DNA of 10,037 nt from Selenomonas sp. (GTDB lineage Bacteria > Bacillota_C > Negativicutes > Selenomonadales > Selenomonadaceae). Of this stretch, positions 1 to 7,264 are shown in pieces. The notes beneath the pieces are model-generated. The model was not told the origin of the DNA, did not search any database, and saw only the letters and a program-made list of their open reading frames with translations. The stretch lies in NCBI GenBank assembly GCA_017940705.1, contig JAGAYB010000246.1, positions 1-10,037 on the forward strand, given 5' to 3'. Numbering within the stretch: the stretch's first letter is position 1; every line of letters starts with the position of its first letter. Made by a program: the position numbers and the translations under genes.

Positions 1-27
1 GATTTTGAAGTAGATTTTTGAATTAGG

Positions 28-56
28 TTGATAATTGTTGTGATAACTATTATAAT
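28..56 (+). promoter_or_regulatory. sigma-A type promoter of the conjugation operon
   Basis: A -35 box TTGATA (28-33) and a -10 box TATAAT (51-56) are separated by exactly 17 bp, close to the consensus for the housekeeping sigma factor. It lies about 60 bp upstream of the first gene of the trb-like operon. A second TATAAT at 90-95 has no good -35 partner. The area is very AT-rich, so chance matches are possible, but hexamer quality and spacing together are good. Confidence 0.65.
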
Positions 57-96
57 ACTTATAGAGATTATTTTGATTCGACCTAGTATTATAATA
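48..96. repeat. 12-bp inverted repeat over both -10 boxes
   Basis: TATTATAATACT (48-59) and its exact reverse complement AGTATTATAATA (85-96) form a perfect inverted repeat with a 25-bp spacer. Each arm contains one of the two TATAAT boxes (51-56 and 90-95). The arms could be an operator read by a dimeric or tetrameric repressor, for example one of the two HTH proteins encoded in the window. AT-rich composition makes a chance palindrome more likely than usual. Confidence 0.4.
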
Positions 97-116
97 ATAT
101 TAGAAAGGTGGAAACT

Positions 117-536
117 ATGAGCGATACTGACAAGGAAATGAGCCATTTAGAAAAGCTGGAGGCTCGTATGGCCAAGCTGCGAATGCAGATTGCCAAGGAG
201 AAAAAGAAGGAATCGGCCAAGGTTCGCAAAGAGCGAACCCACCGCCTGATCAAAAAGGGTGGTTTGGTCGAAATGGTTTGGGGCGATTCTGTGGATGCTG
301 GCTTGCTGGTGGGGCTTTTGGATTCACGGAAGGAGCTTATACAAAATCCCGAAAGTGGACAGGCACGGGAATTAAAAGCCCGTGGCGATAAGTTGATAGC
401 GGAGCGGGAGCGTGGAAAGGAGGCTCACAAGAAGGATGGAGGCGCAAGAGCAGAATCTGCTGGAAATCCGGCAACAACAAGCACAGCGGGACAAAACGCT
501 GAAAATGCTGCGGACAGCTATGCGAGGATTCATTGA
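117..536 (+). CDS. TraD/MobC-like relaxosome accessory protein
   Basis: A 139-residue, highly charged protein. Residues 11-40 are a Lys/Glu-rich, coiled-coil-like helix. Residues 40-72 (RTHRLIKKGGLVE..., then a hydrophobic stretch ending GLLDSRKEL) resemble the conserved block of the TraD family found beside relaxase genes of Ti-type plasmids, small proteins thought to help the relaxase at oriT. The tail (100-139) is low-complexity Ala/Thr/Gly/Asn and overlaps the next gene in another frame. ATG 117 is chosen over GTG 108 because AAAGGTGG (103-110) is a good ribosome-binding site for it and would overlap the GTG. It is the first gene of the operon. Family assignment rests on memory of the pattern and is moderate; no relaxase is visible here. 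Confidence 0.55.
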   Translation: MSDTDKEMSHLEKLEARMAKLRMQIAKEKKKESAKVRKERTHRLIKKGGLVEMVWGDSVDAGLLVGLLDSRKELIQNPESGQARELKARGDKLIAERERGKEAHKKDGGARAESAGNPATTSTAGQNAENAADSYARIH

Positions 537-1407
537 TTATTTCGATGACCCGCGAGTGGTGGAAATCATGCTGAACGGCGATAAGTCTTTGTGGATTGAG
601 CGTGTCGGAGAGGGCATGATTGACACCGGGCGAAGAATTGAGCCGGTGGATGCTGAACGCTTTATTTCCATAGTCTCCACGGTTACACAGGATAAAATCA
701 ACAAGCAAAAGCCGTACTTGTCCGGCGAACTTCCAATATGGGGGAGCCGTATTCAGGCGGTTATCCCGCCGGGGTCGGTGAATCCAGTTTTCTCCATTCG
801 CCAAAAGGCGAAGGTCATTTTCCCCTTATCGGATTATGTGGCCAAGGGTATCATGACCGAGAAACAGCATAATGTCATTTTAGATACGGTTTGGCAGAGG
901 AAAAATATCTTAGTGGTCGGAGGTACGGGCACAGGTAAGACTACTCTCACTAATGCGATTTTGCAGGAGATAGCCAAGACAAAATCCCGGCTTCTGATAC
1001 TGGAAGACACGGCAGAGTTGCAGTGTGATTACTCAAATACGATATTCCTGCGCCAGCGTGAAGGGTTCTCCATGCGGCAAATGGTTCGTTCCTGTATGAG
1101 ACTTCGCCCTGACCGTATCATTGTAGGTGAGGTTACGGATGGGGCAGCCTTAGATTTGCTGAAAGCGTGGAATACTGGTCATCCCGGAGGTATATCGACA
1201 ATTCATGCCGATAGTGCGGGGGCTGGCCTTATCCGCTTGGAACAGCTTATTCAAGAGGTGCTGCCGAATCCTCCCCGTGCGCTCATCGGTGAGGCGGTGG
1301 ATGTAATTGTTTATATTGAGAGAACGGCTAAAAGCCGTGTGATAAGGGATGTCTTGGCAGTGGACGGCTGCCGAGGCGGGGAATATGTGACGAGGAAACT
1401 TGCTTAA
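436..1407 (+). CDS. trbB: TrbB, VirB11-type conjugation ATPase
   Basis: A 323-residue hexameric traffic ATPase expected at the inner membrane base of the type IV secretion system, powering pilus assembly and DNA transfer. The N-terminal domain begins with KMLRTAMRGF and EIMLNGDKSLWIER, typical of TrbB. Walker A GGTGTGKTT is at residues 162-170 (nt 919-945), the acidic box ILEDTAELQ near 188-196, the VGE Walker B-like site at E232, and the His box GHPGGISTIHADS with H257. Length fits the family (about 320). ATG 436 follows AAAGGAGG (416-423) by 12 nt, a little long; GTG 412 lies within that signal, and ATG 505 is also possible. The gene overlaps the preceding one by about 100 bp in a different frame. 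Confidence 0.93.
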   Translation: MEAQEQNLLEIRQQQAQRDKTLKMLRTAMRGFIDYFDDPRVVEIMLNGDKSLWIERVGEGMIDTGRRIEPVDAERFISIVSTVTQDKINKQKPYLSGELPIWGSRIQAVIPPGSVNPVFSIRQKAKVIFPLSDYVAKGIMTEKQHNVILDTVWQRKNILVVGGTGTGKTTLTNAILQEIAKTKSRLLILEDTAELQCDYSNTIFLRQREGFSMRQMVRSCMRLRPDRIIVGEVTDGAALDLLKAWNTGHPGGISTIHADSAGAGLIRLEQLIQEVLPNPPRALIGEAVDVIVYIERTAKSRVIRDVLAVDGCRGGEYVTRKLA

Positions 1408-1439
1408 TTTGCTTGCTTGCTTTTTTTAGGAGGTGCAAT

Positions 1440-1700
1440 ATGGCTGAACGCGCCAAGGGCTTTGTTGTCCCTATTCATCAGTCCCTCACGAAGCCAGTTT
1501 TGATGTGTGGTATTCCGAGAGACTTATTTTTGCTTAATGGCACATTTGCAGCATCCTTTGTGATGATGAAGTGCTATCCCTTGATTCTGATAAATGTGTT
1601 CCTTCATGTGGTTGCCCTGTCCTTTGCAAAGAAGGACGAGCAGTTCTTCGAGGCATTGAAGCGGCATATCAATGACAGAAAGTATTATGAGGTTCGATAG
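1440..1700 (+). CDS. trbD: TrbD, VirB3-like inner membrane protein
   Basis: An 86-residue protein. It starts with a short cytoplasmic stretch containing PIHQSLTKPVLMCGIPRD, the motif expected in TrbD/VirB3 just before the membrane, followed by hydrophobic residues 28-63 (one hairpin or two membrane segments) and a charged tail. VirB3 proteins associate with the VirB4 ATPase and are needed for pilus assembly. ATG 1440 is preceded by AGGAGGTG (1428-1435); the upstream in-frame TTG 1413 would place that signal inside the gene. The stop codon is directly followed by the trbE start. In the canonical trb order a pilin gene (trbC) would lie just upstream; only 32 nt separate it from trbB here. Confidence 0.85.
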   Translation: MAERAKGFVVPIHQSLTKPVLMCGIPRDLFLLNGTFAASFVMMKCYPLILINVFLHVVALSFAKKDEQFFEALKRHINDRKYYEVR

Positions 1701-4175
1701 ATGATAAATTTACGAGAGTATAGAAAGGATGCCTCCGGCCTAGAAGATTACATTGGCTGGTGTGTCATGATTGAGGATGGTATTATCCTCAATCATGATG
1801 GATCACTCCAGCAGTCTTTCCGTTATCGGGGGGCAGATTTGGATTCCTCTACGGAGGATGAGCTGGTGGTATCGGTAGCCCGCCTTAATAACTGTTTACG
1901 GCGTATTGGTGGCAACTGGTGCCTCCAAGTAGAGGCAAGACGGGAGCAAAGCAAGCAATATGCAGCGCGGCAGTTCCCGGATGTATGCACAGCCTTGATT
2001 GATTCGGAGCGTATGGCTGCCTTTGCCGATTCCGGCAGGTACTATGAAAGCACCTATTATTTCACGCTGCTCTACTTGCCTCCCAAGGATAAGTATGACA
2101 AGTTCAATAAGATTTTTATTGATGAGAAGGAAGTAACGGATGCCGAGCATGACCGCATTGAAATGAATCTCAAAAACTTCAAGACGGAAGTGCAGCGGGT
2201 CTACCAGTTATTCTGTGAGGTCATGCCGGAGTGCCACGCCTTGGATGCCGAAGAAACCTTGACCTATTTGCATTCCTGCATATCGCCTAAGAAGCACAAG
2301 GTCAGAAAATCCAAGATGTTCTGTGAGTACCTGAATCAATATCTTACAGACACGCCATTACATGGCGGGCTTCATCCGAAATTGGGAGATTACCATTTAG
2401 GCATTGTATCGGTCAAGGGATTCCCGCAGGAATCCACGCCGGGAATATTAGATGCTTTGAACCGCTTGGATTTTGAATATCGTTGGGTTACACGGTATCT
2501 GCCGCTGGATAAGGTGGATGCCCAAAACGAGATAGAAAATTACAGGCGGCAGTGGTTCGCCAGCCGTAAATCCATTTGGACACAGCTGAAAGAGGCCATT
2601 ACCAAGAGCGAAAGCGCGATGGTGGACACGGATGCGCTGGAAAAATATGATGATGCTCAAATGGCCTTGCAGGAGCTGGGCGCAGATGTGGTCAGCTTCG
2701 GCAAGTTCACACAGGTCATCATTGTAATGGATAAGAGCAAGGAAAAGGTTGATACGCGAGTGCGTATGATTGAAAAGACCATCAACGGCAGAGGTTTCAC
2801 GACAGTACATGAAACAACGAACGCCGTTAATGCGTGGATGAGTTCGGTTCCCTGTATGCCCCGGAACAATATCCGCAAGTATCTTATGAGCAGCCTGAAC
2901 CTTGCCCATATGTTTCCCTTGTCTGCCGTATGGGCAGGGGAAGCATGGAACAAGCACCTGAATACACCACCTCTTATGCGGTGTAAGACCTCCGGGAGCA
3001 CTCCTTTCCGTTTCAATCTTCATGTGAAGGATGTTGGCCATACAATGGTGGTCGGCCTGACGGGTGCAGGTAAATCGGTTCTTTTGAACACGATTGAAGC
3101 GCAGTTTCGCGGGGTGCCGGATGCCCAGGTCTATGTCTTTGATAAAGGTGGTTCATCAAGAGCCTTGACGGCTGGCGTAGGAGGCTCCTTCTATGACTTG
3201 GCCAATGAGGACGAAGATAGCCTTTCCTTCCAGCCATTGGCGCACATTGACAGTGAAAATGAGCGAAACTGGGCTATGGAATGGATTTTGCAGATTTTGG
3301 CGCAGGAAGGTATGGATAAGATTACCCCTACGGACAAGGCTGAGGTTTGGACGGCACTCAACAAGCTGGCCACCGCGCCGGAGGACGAGCGCACCATGAC
3401 AGGACTCTGTTTGATGATTCAGGATGAACGCTTGCGAGATGCCTTAAAGACCTTTACCACGGCTTCGGCATCAAATCCTGAAGGTGGTGCTTATGGCCGG
3501 CTGTTCGATAGTGAACATGATTCCCTGACCTATGGGAATTGGCAGGTCTTTGAAATGGAGGAGCTGATGGAAAAGAAGTCGGCCGTTATGCCGACACTAC
3601 AATATATTTTCCATCGGCTGGAGCAGAATTGCACAGGCAAGCCCACCATTTTGGTGCTGGATGAATGTTGGGTGTTCCTAGACAATCCTATGTTTGAGCA
3701 GAAAATCAAAGAATGGCTGAAGGTCATGCGTAAAAATAATGTGTCGGTGGTATTCGCGACACAGAATCTTGAAGATATTGCCCATAGCAAGATTGCCCCG
3801 GCCATTATTGAAAGCTGCCGGACAAAGATTTTCCTGCCGAATCCCAGCGCAACAAATCCCAGTAATGACGAGATTTATAAGATGTTCAACTTGAATACCA
3901 AGGAAAGATGGCTTATTGCTACGGCAACACAGCAACGCCAGTATTACTACAAGTCAGACCGCAATAGCCGCCTGTTTGAGCTTGGCTTGGAGCAAATGCC
4001 CTTCACACTGTCTTATGTGGCCAGCGCAAGCAAGGAAGATCAAAAGAAGGTGAAGGAACTTTTGGCCACCTATCCGCAGGATGAGTTCAATGAACACTGG
4101 ATGGAATACAAGGGGATGCCGGAAGTCATTGCTTATATTGAGAATTTGAAAAATGTAAAACATGAATCAGCATGA
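1701..4175 (+). CDS. trbE: TrbE, VirB4-type conjugation ATPase
   Basis: An 824-residue ATPase, a usual length for TrbE/VirB4, which energises assembly and substrate movement at the inner membrane face. The N-terminus (NLREYRKDASGLEDYIGW, later DGSLQQSFRYRGADLDS) follows the TrbE pattern. Walker A GLTGAGKS is at residues 452-459, Walker B ILVLDE ends at D654-E655, and a Gln-containing motif VVFATQNLEDI follows at about 681-691. It starts immediately after the trbD stop, with only a weak GAGG (1688-1691) upstream, so translational coupling to trbD is likely. Its stop overlaps the ribosome-binding site of trbJ. No disruption is seen. Confidence 0.95.
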   Translation: MINLREYRKDASGLEDYIGWCVMIEDGIILNHDGSLQQSFRYRGADLDSSTEDELVVSVARLNNCLRRIGGNWCLQVEARREQSKQYAARQFPDVCTALIDSERMAAFADSGRYYESTYYFTLLYLPPKDKYDKFNKIFIDEKEVTDAEHDRIEMNLKNFKTEVQRVYQLFCEVMPECHALDAEETLTYLHSCISPKKHKVRKSKMFCEYLNQYLTDTPLHGGLHPKLGDYHLGIVSVKGFPQESTPGILDALNRLDFEYRWVTRYLPLDKVDAQNEIENYRRQWFASRKSIWTQLKEAITKSESAMVDTDALEKYDDAQMALQELGADVVSFGKFTQVIIVMDKSKEKVDTRVRMIEKTINGRGFTTVHETTNAVNAWMSSVPCMPRNNIRKYLMSSLNLAHMFPLSAVWAGEAWNKHLNTPPLMRCKTSGSTPFRFNLHVKDVGHTMVVGLTGAGKSVLLNTIEAQFRGVPDAQVYVFDKGGSSRALTAGVGGSFYDLANEDEDSLSFQPLAHIDSENERNWAMEWILQILAQEGMDKITPTDKAEVWTALNKLATAPEDERTMTGLCLMIQDERLRDALKTFTTASASNPEGGAYGRLFDSEHDSLTYGNWQVFEMEELMEKKSAVMPTLQYIFHRLEQNCTGKPTILVLDECWVFLDNPMFEQKIKEWLKVMRKNNVSVVFATQNLEDIAHSKIAPAIIESCRTKIFLPNPSATNPSNDEIYKMFNLNTKERWLIATATQQRQYYYKSDRNSRLFELGLEQMPFTLSYVASASKEDQKKVKELLATYPQDEFNEHWMEYKGMPEVIAYIENLKNVKHESA

Positions 4176-4189
4176 GGAGGATGATTTTC

Positions 4190-4957
4190 ATGAGTAAGTG
4201 GAAAAAAAGTGCAGGGGCAGTTGCCGCAGCTACGGCGTTCTTTTGGGGAAGTGCGGCCTATGTGCCAGCACCAGCTTCAGCAATGGTAGTCTATGACCCA
4301 ACGAACCATTCAGAGAACTTGGCAAATAAGCTGCAACTCATAAAATCTTATGAAAAGCAGCTGCAGCAGTTCGATGCCCAGCTGAAGCAGCTGGCAAAAC
4401 TTGATCCATCACAGCTTTCCTCCAGTGTTCGGCAGGTGCAGGAGATGGTTACGGAAATGAACAAGATTCGTACCAGCGTAAACGCCATTGGCACGGATTT
4501 CCGCACGGCTATGACGGAGTTTGATAATAACTTTACGGATTATACCAAGTGGAACGGGGCTTCTGCTCAGGCCTATGCTGACCAAGCAGACCGGGTAAAT
4601 AAAACCGTAGAGAAGGGGATTAAGCAGAGTATTTTGAGCCAAGGACTGGCCTCCCCGGAAGAAATGCAGAAAACCACGGATTCCCTCAGTACCCTCTTGG
4701 AGGCTTCACAGAATGCGGAAGGTATTGTAGGCGTGACACAGGCAGCCTCACAGATTGCGGGGCTTCAGGTCAAGGAAATGCAACGGCTGGAGGCTATTGT
4801 GGCCGATTCCATGAAAGGGCAGAATCTGTACTTGGAAAAAATGATACAGTCGGATGAGGCCAGCGCACGGGTGGCAGAGGAGTTCTATCAGACGGACGAT
4901 TTCCATCAGACGGCAAATGCCAGTGTTGAAAGCCATACGGCAGATTTTCAGGATTAA
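4190..4957 (+). CDS. trbJ: TrbJ, VirB5-like periplasmic mating protein
   Basis: A 255-residue secreted protein. The N-terminus is a clear signal peptide: KWKK, a hydrophobic Ala-rich core, and a PAPASA site with cleavage expected after A31. The mature protein opens with VVYDPTNHSENLANK, the hallmark of the TrbJ/VirB5 family, followed by long amphipathic helices rich in Gln/Leu. VirB5 proteins are minor pilus-tip components needed for mating-pair formation. ATG 4190 is chosen because GAGGAGG (4174-4180) lies 9 nt before it; ATG 4172 and ATG 4181 would overlap or abut that signal. The C-terminus ends TADFQD, closely matching the end of the next protein (QADFKD). Confidence 0.88.
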   Translation: MSKWKKSAGAVAAATAFFWGSAAYVPAPASAMVVYDPTNHSENLANKLQLIKSYEKQLQQFDAQLKQLAKLDPSQLSSSVRQVQEMVTEMNKIRTSVNAIGTDFRTAMTEFDNNFTDYTKWNGASAQAYADQADRVNKTVEKGIKQSILSQGLASPEEMQKTTDSLSTLLEASQNAEGIVGVTQAASQIAGLQVKEMQRLEAIVADSMKGQNLYLEKMIQSDEASARVAEEFYQTDDFHQTANASVESHTADFQD

Positions 4958-4969
4958 GGGGGAATTACA

Positions 4970-5362
4970 ATGACGCGACTTTTGGAGTTGTTTATGAGAT
5001 ACAAGGCTATTATGGTGCTGATGTTTCTTTTGATTATTGGGGGCGTGGCGTTCTACTTGGGGCAGTCATCGGCTAGTCCAGTAGAGGATGAAGGTTCTCC
5101 GAAGGTGCAACAGGAAGAACATATCAGTAAGAATCAGGCAGATAATAAGGCTGATAAATCTTCGGATGAGGCAGCAGCAAAAGCAAATGCCAAAACGGAA
5201 GCTGATATTGAGAAGATGGCCAAGCAGCTGGATGAGCACAAAAAGGAGATAGAGGAAGACAATACTAATGGCACAGTGGAGAATGGCACTGTGAAGATGG
5301 CACCGCCTAAATTTAGTGCTCCGAAAGACCTGAAGACAAGACAGGCTGATTTCAAGGACTAA
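4970..5362 (+). CDS. small membrane-anchored protein in the trbK position
   Basis: A 130-residue protein not recognised by sequence. A short basic N-terminus precedes one transmembrane segment (about 13-30, IMVLMFLLIIGGVAFYLG). The rest is hydrophilic, Lys/Glu/Ala-rich and probably helical or coiled coil (55-100), ending in a Pro-containing tail APPKFSAPKDLK. The topology suggests an inner membrane anchor with a periplasmic domain. It lies between trbJ and trbL, where IncP/Ti systems encode the TrbK entry-exclusion lipoprotein, but there is no cysteine and so no lipobox; equivalence is positional only. The ribosome-binding site AAGGGGG (4956-4962) overlaps the trbJ stop codon. The operon context makes a role in mating or surface exclusion plausible. 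Confidence 0.8.
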   Translation: MTRLLELFMRYKAIMVLMFLLIIGGVAFYLGQSSASPVEDEGSPKVQQEEHISKNQADNKADKSSDEAAAKANAKTEADIEKMAKQLDEHKKEIEEDNTNGTVENGTVKMAPPKFSAPKDLKTRQADFKD

Positions 5363-5371
5363 GGTGAGACT

Positions 5372-6901
5372 ATGGATTTAGCGGTATTTGACCAAATATG
5401 TTATCAGTTTGAGACAATAGCAACAGGCGGGGTGCCGCAGATAAAAGCCTTGGTTATGGCAACTTTTTGGATGTTGGCCACGATTGATGCTTGTATGGCT
5501 TTTCTGACTAACTTGGATGATGGTGACCACTTCAAGATCCTAATTCAGAAGTGCTTGAAGATAGGTTTTTGGATGTTTCTGCTCAATAACTGGGGAATGT
5601 TCTGCAGCCTCATAAAAAACAGCTTCATTATGGCGGGGAGTGTCATTGGTTCCGGCGGTGGGATGGGGCTTATGCAGCATCCTTCTGTTATTGTGGCGAA
5701 GGGAATCACAACACTGGAGCCAATCTTGAAATTTGAGAAGAATTTTACTGGAATGTCGGATGTGCTCTCTAATTTGCCTATGCTATTGGCAGGGGTTATA
5801 GCTTATGTGTTTGGGTGCATATCTTATGTGATATTAGGGGTTCAGGTGGTGCTGACCTATGTAGAATTTTACTTAGTATGTGCTCTGTTGACGGTGTTTG
5901 TTCCCTTCGGTGTTACCAAGTGGACATCATTTCTTGCAGAAAAGGCCATTGGCGGTGTGATTGCCTACGGTGTAAAATTGATGGTCATGTCCTGCTTAGT
6001 GGCCATTATGCCGGATGTGCTAAATTCTTATGCACCACTTATGGCCATGAATCCTGATAATGCCTTGACTGTTATGGTGGCATTGGTGGCGGTATCTGTA
6101 TTATTAGCGTTCCTAGCTTGGCAGGCTCCAGCCCTGGCCGCTTCAGTTATGACAGGTGGCCCGTCACTCACGGCAGGTAGTGCAGCTGGCTTTGGTGCTG
6201 GTGTAGCTTTAGTGGCTGCCGGTGCAACAATGGCAGCAGCTAAAGGCGTATCAGCGGTAGCAGGAATGGCTGGCGCTGGCGGTAGTTCGGCTGGTAAGTC
6301 CGGCGCGGCAACGGCAGCTAGTCAGGTGAATAGTAGCAGCACCAACACATCAACATCAAATAATACTTCTTCATCGTCTTCAACGACAGGAGGCGGTGGT
6401 CAGTCTTCACCAACATTTAGTAATGGTGGTACTTCAAGCTATGGAGGCGATAGTTCATCTTCGGGTAGTTCCGCTGCTGGAGGTGGTGGCGCATCTAATG
6501 ACGGTTCGTCTTCATGTGGAGGAGCTGCAGCTAGTGGCGGTAATTCTGCTGGAGGTAGTGCGCCAAATGGCAACACAAGCAAGACTGCTCCAGCAGGTGC
6601 CGCAGGATATGCTGGAACTGCTGCGGGAGGTTCCGCAGCCAGCAATACCGCTAATTCTTCTGAAATGTCATCAGGTGGAAATACAGGTGATGCCAGTACA
6701 GCCGCAGGAGGTTCGTCCAGTGGCTCATCCGGCGGTTCATCGGGAAGTAGTCCGGCAGGTTCACCAAGTAGTTCTGCTTCCAGCGAACAAAGCAAATCGC
6801 CCACTTTTTCAGAGGCAATGGGCAAGATGGCTATGGCGAGAAATGCGATTCCACAGGAAGCAAGCCCGCAAGGTGGTATGTCTGCCCCGATAAGGGATTA
6901 A
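5372..6901 (+). CDS. trbL: TrbL, VirB6-like polytopic membrane protein
   Basis: A 509-residue protein forming part of the inner membrane channel of the type IV secretion system. Hydrophobic segments are seen at about 24-46, 62-82, 132-155, 157-183, 194-214 and 230-250, followed by the TrbL-like sequence FLAWQAPALAASVMTGGPSL (247-266). From about residue 300 to 475 the chain becomes almost entirely Ser/Gly/Ala/Thr/Asn, a longer and simpler tail than usual, then ends with a more ordinary KSPTFSEAMGKMAMARNAI segment. The start is ATG 5372 with AAGGTGAG (5361-5368), which begins on the stop of the previous gene. Long open frames on both strands inside 6390-6900 are artefacts of the repetitive composition. 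Confidence 0.9.
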   Translation: MDLAVFDQICYQFETIATGGVPQIKALVMATFWMLATIDACMAFLTNLDDGDHFKILIQKCLKIGFWMFLLNNWGMFCSLIKNSFIMAGSVIGSGGGMGLMQHPSVIVAKGITTLEPILKFEKNFTGMSDVLSNLPMLLAGVIAYVFGCISYVILGVQVVLTYVEFYLVCALLTVFVPFGVTKWTSFLAEKAIGGVIAYGVKLMVMSCLVAIMPDVLNSYAPLMAMNPDNALTVMVALVAVSVLLAFLAWQAPALAASVMTGGPSLTAGSAAGFGAGVALVAAGATMAAAKGVSAVAGMAGAGGSSAGKSGAATAASQVNSSSTNTSTSNNTSSSSSTTGGGGQSSPTFSNGGTSSYGGDSSSSGSSAAGGGGASNDGSSSCGGAAASGGNSAGGSAPNGNTSKTAPAGAAGYAGTAAGGSAASNTANSSEMSSGGNTGDASTAAGGSSSGSSGGSSGSSPAGSPSSSASSEQSKSPTFSEAMGKMAMARNAIPQEASPQGGMSAPIRD

Positions 6902-6914
6902 GGGGGTGGATGAT

Positions 6915-7121
6915 ATGACACTAAAATGTAATCTGCGAAAGCTCATGTATGAGCATGAGATAAAGACCTTTGCCGAAGTGATCCGATTGACGGGAGTCAA
7001 TCGAAACACCATAAGTAAACTGTATCATGGCCGGAGGCTGGACAAGGTTCAGCTGGGGACATATATAAAGGTTTGTGACGGGCTGGCTTGTAATTTGAAT
7101 GAATTGCTGGTATATGAATAG
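6915..7121 (+). CDS. small Cro/C1-type HTH regulator
   Basis: A 68-residue protein that is essentially one helix-turn-helix domain. It has the layout of the compact XRE-like family (YozG type): LRKLMYEHEIKTFAEVIRLT, then turn and recognition helix GVNRNTISKLYHGR, then LGTYIKVCDGLACNLNELL. It should bind DNA as a dimer. ATG 6915 follows AGGGGGTGG (6901-6909); GTG 6906 would lie within that signal. It is the last gene of the trb operon, just before the terminator, so it may feed back on the operon promoter; its target cannot be read from the sequence. Confidence 0.85.
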   Translation: MTLKCNLRKLMYEHEIKTFAEVIRLTGVNRNTISKLYHGRRLDKVQLGTYIKVCDGLACNLNELLVYE

Positions 7122-7125
7122 CAAG

Positions 7126-7157
7126 ATAGCAGGGGAATAAATCTCCTGCTATTTTTA
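7126..7157 (+). terminator. intrinsic terminator of the conjugation operon
   Basis: The arms ATAGCAGG (7126-7133) and CCTGCTAT (7145-7152), extended inward by three further pairs including one G-T, form an 11-bp stem with a loop of about 5 nt. A T run follows (7152-7156). It sits 5 nt after the stop of the small HTH gene and separates the transfer operon from the partition cassette. Confidence 0.85.
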
Positions 7158-7185
7158 TACATTTTTTAATACATATTTTAATAAA
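7151..7185. repeat. AT-rich short direct repeats upstream of parM
   Basis: Three degenerate copies of a T-rich unit lie side by side: ATTTTTATACA (7151-7161), ATTTTTTAATACA (7161-7173) and ATTTTAATAAA (7175-7185). They end just before the -35 box of the parM promoter. Position fits either an UP element or a small centromere (parC) bound by the ParR-like protein, but the low complexity makes this weak. Confidence 0.25.
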
Positions 7186-7190
7186 AAATC

Positions 7191-7219
7191 TTGAAATGGT
7201 TAATAAATTTTGCTATAAT
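7191..7219 (+). promoter_or_regulatory. strong extended -10 promoter of the parMR cassette
   Basis: TTGAAA (7191-7196) and TATAAT (7214-7219) are 17 bp apart, and the -10 is preceded by TG one base away (7211-7212), making an extended -10 promoter. A/T-rich sequence directly upstream may further raise its strength. The parM start is 46 nt downstream of the -10 box. Confidence 0.85.
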
Positions 7220-7264
7220 GCTTTTTGTAAAGATTATTATCATATTATTTGGAGGGATTTGTTT

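Noticed and set aside
337..804. 155-codon - strand frame over the TraD-like/trbB junction
   Set aside because: Opposes two supported genes and shows no family features or ribosome-binding site.
1413..1439. Earlier TTG start for trbD
   Set aside because: It would place the strong AGGAGGTG signal inside the coding region; ATG 1440 has correct spacing and family-like N-terminus.
2448..3041. 197-codon open frame on the - strand within trbE
   Set aside because: Antisense shadow of a well-supported ATPase gene; composition rich in His/Cys/Arg and no start signal.
6396..6893. 165-codon + strand and 128-codon - strand frames (6439-6825) inside trbL
   Set aside because: Both are by-products of the repetitive Ser/Gly/Ala codons; translations are Val/Gln- or Pro/Glu-rich low complexity.
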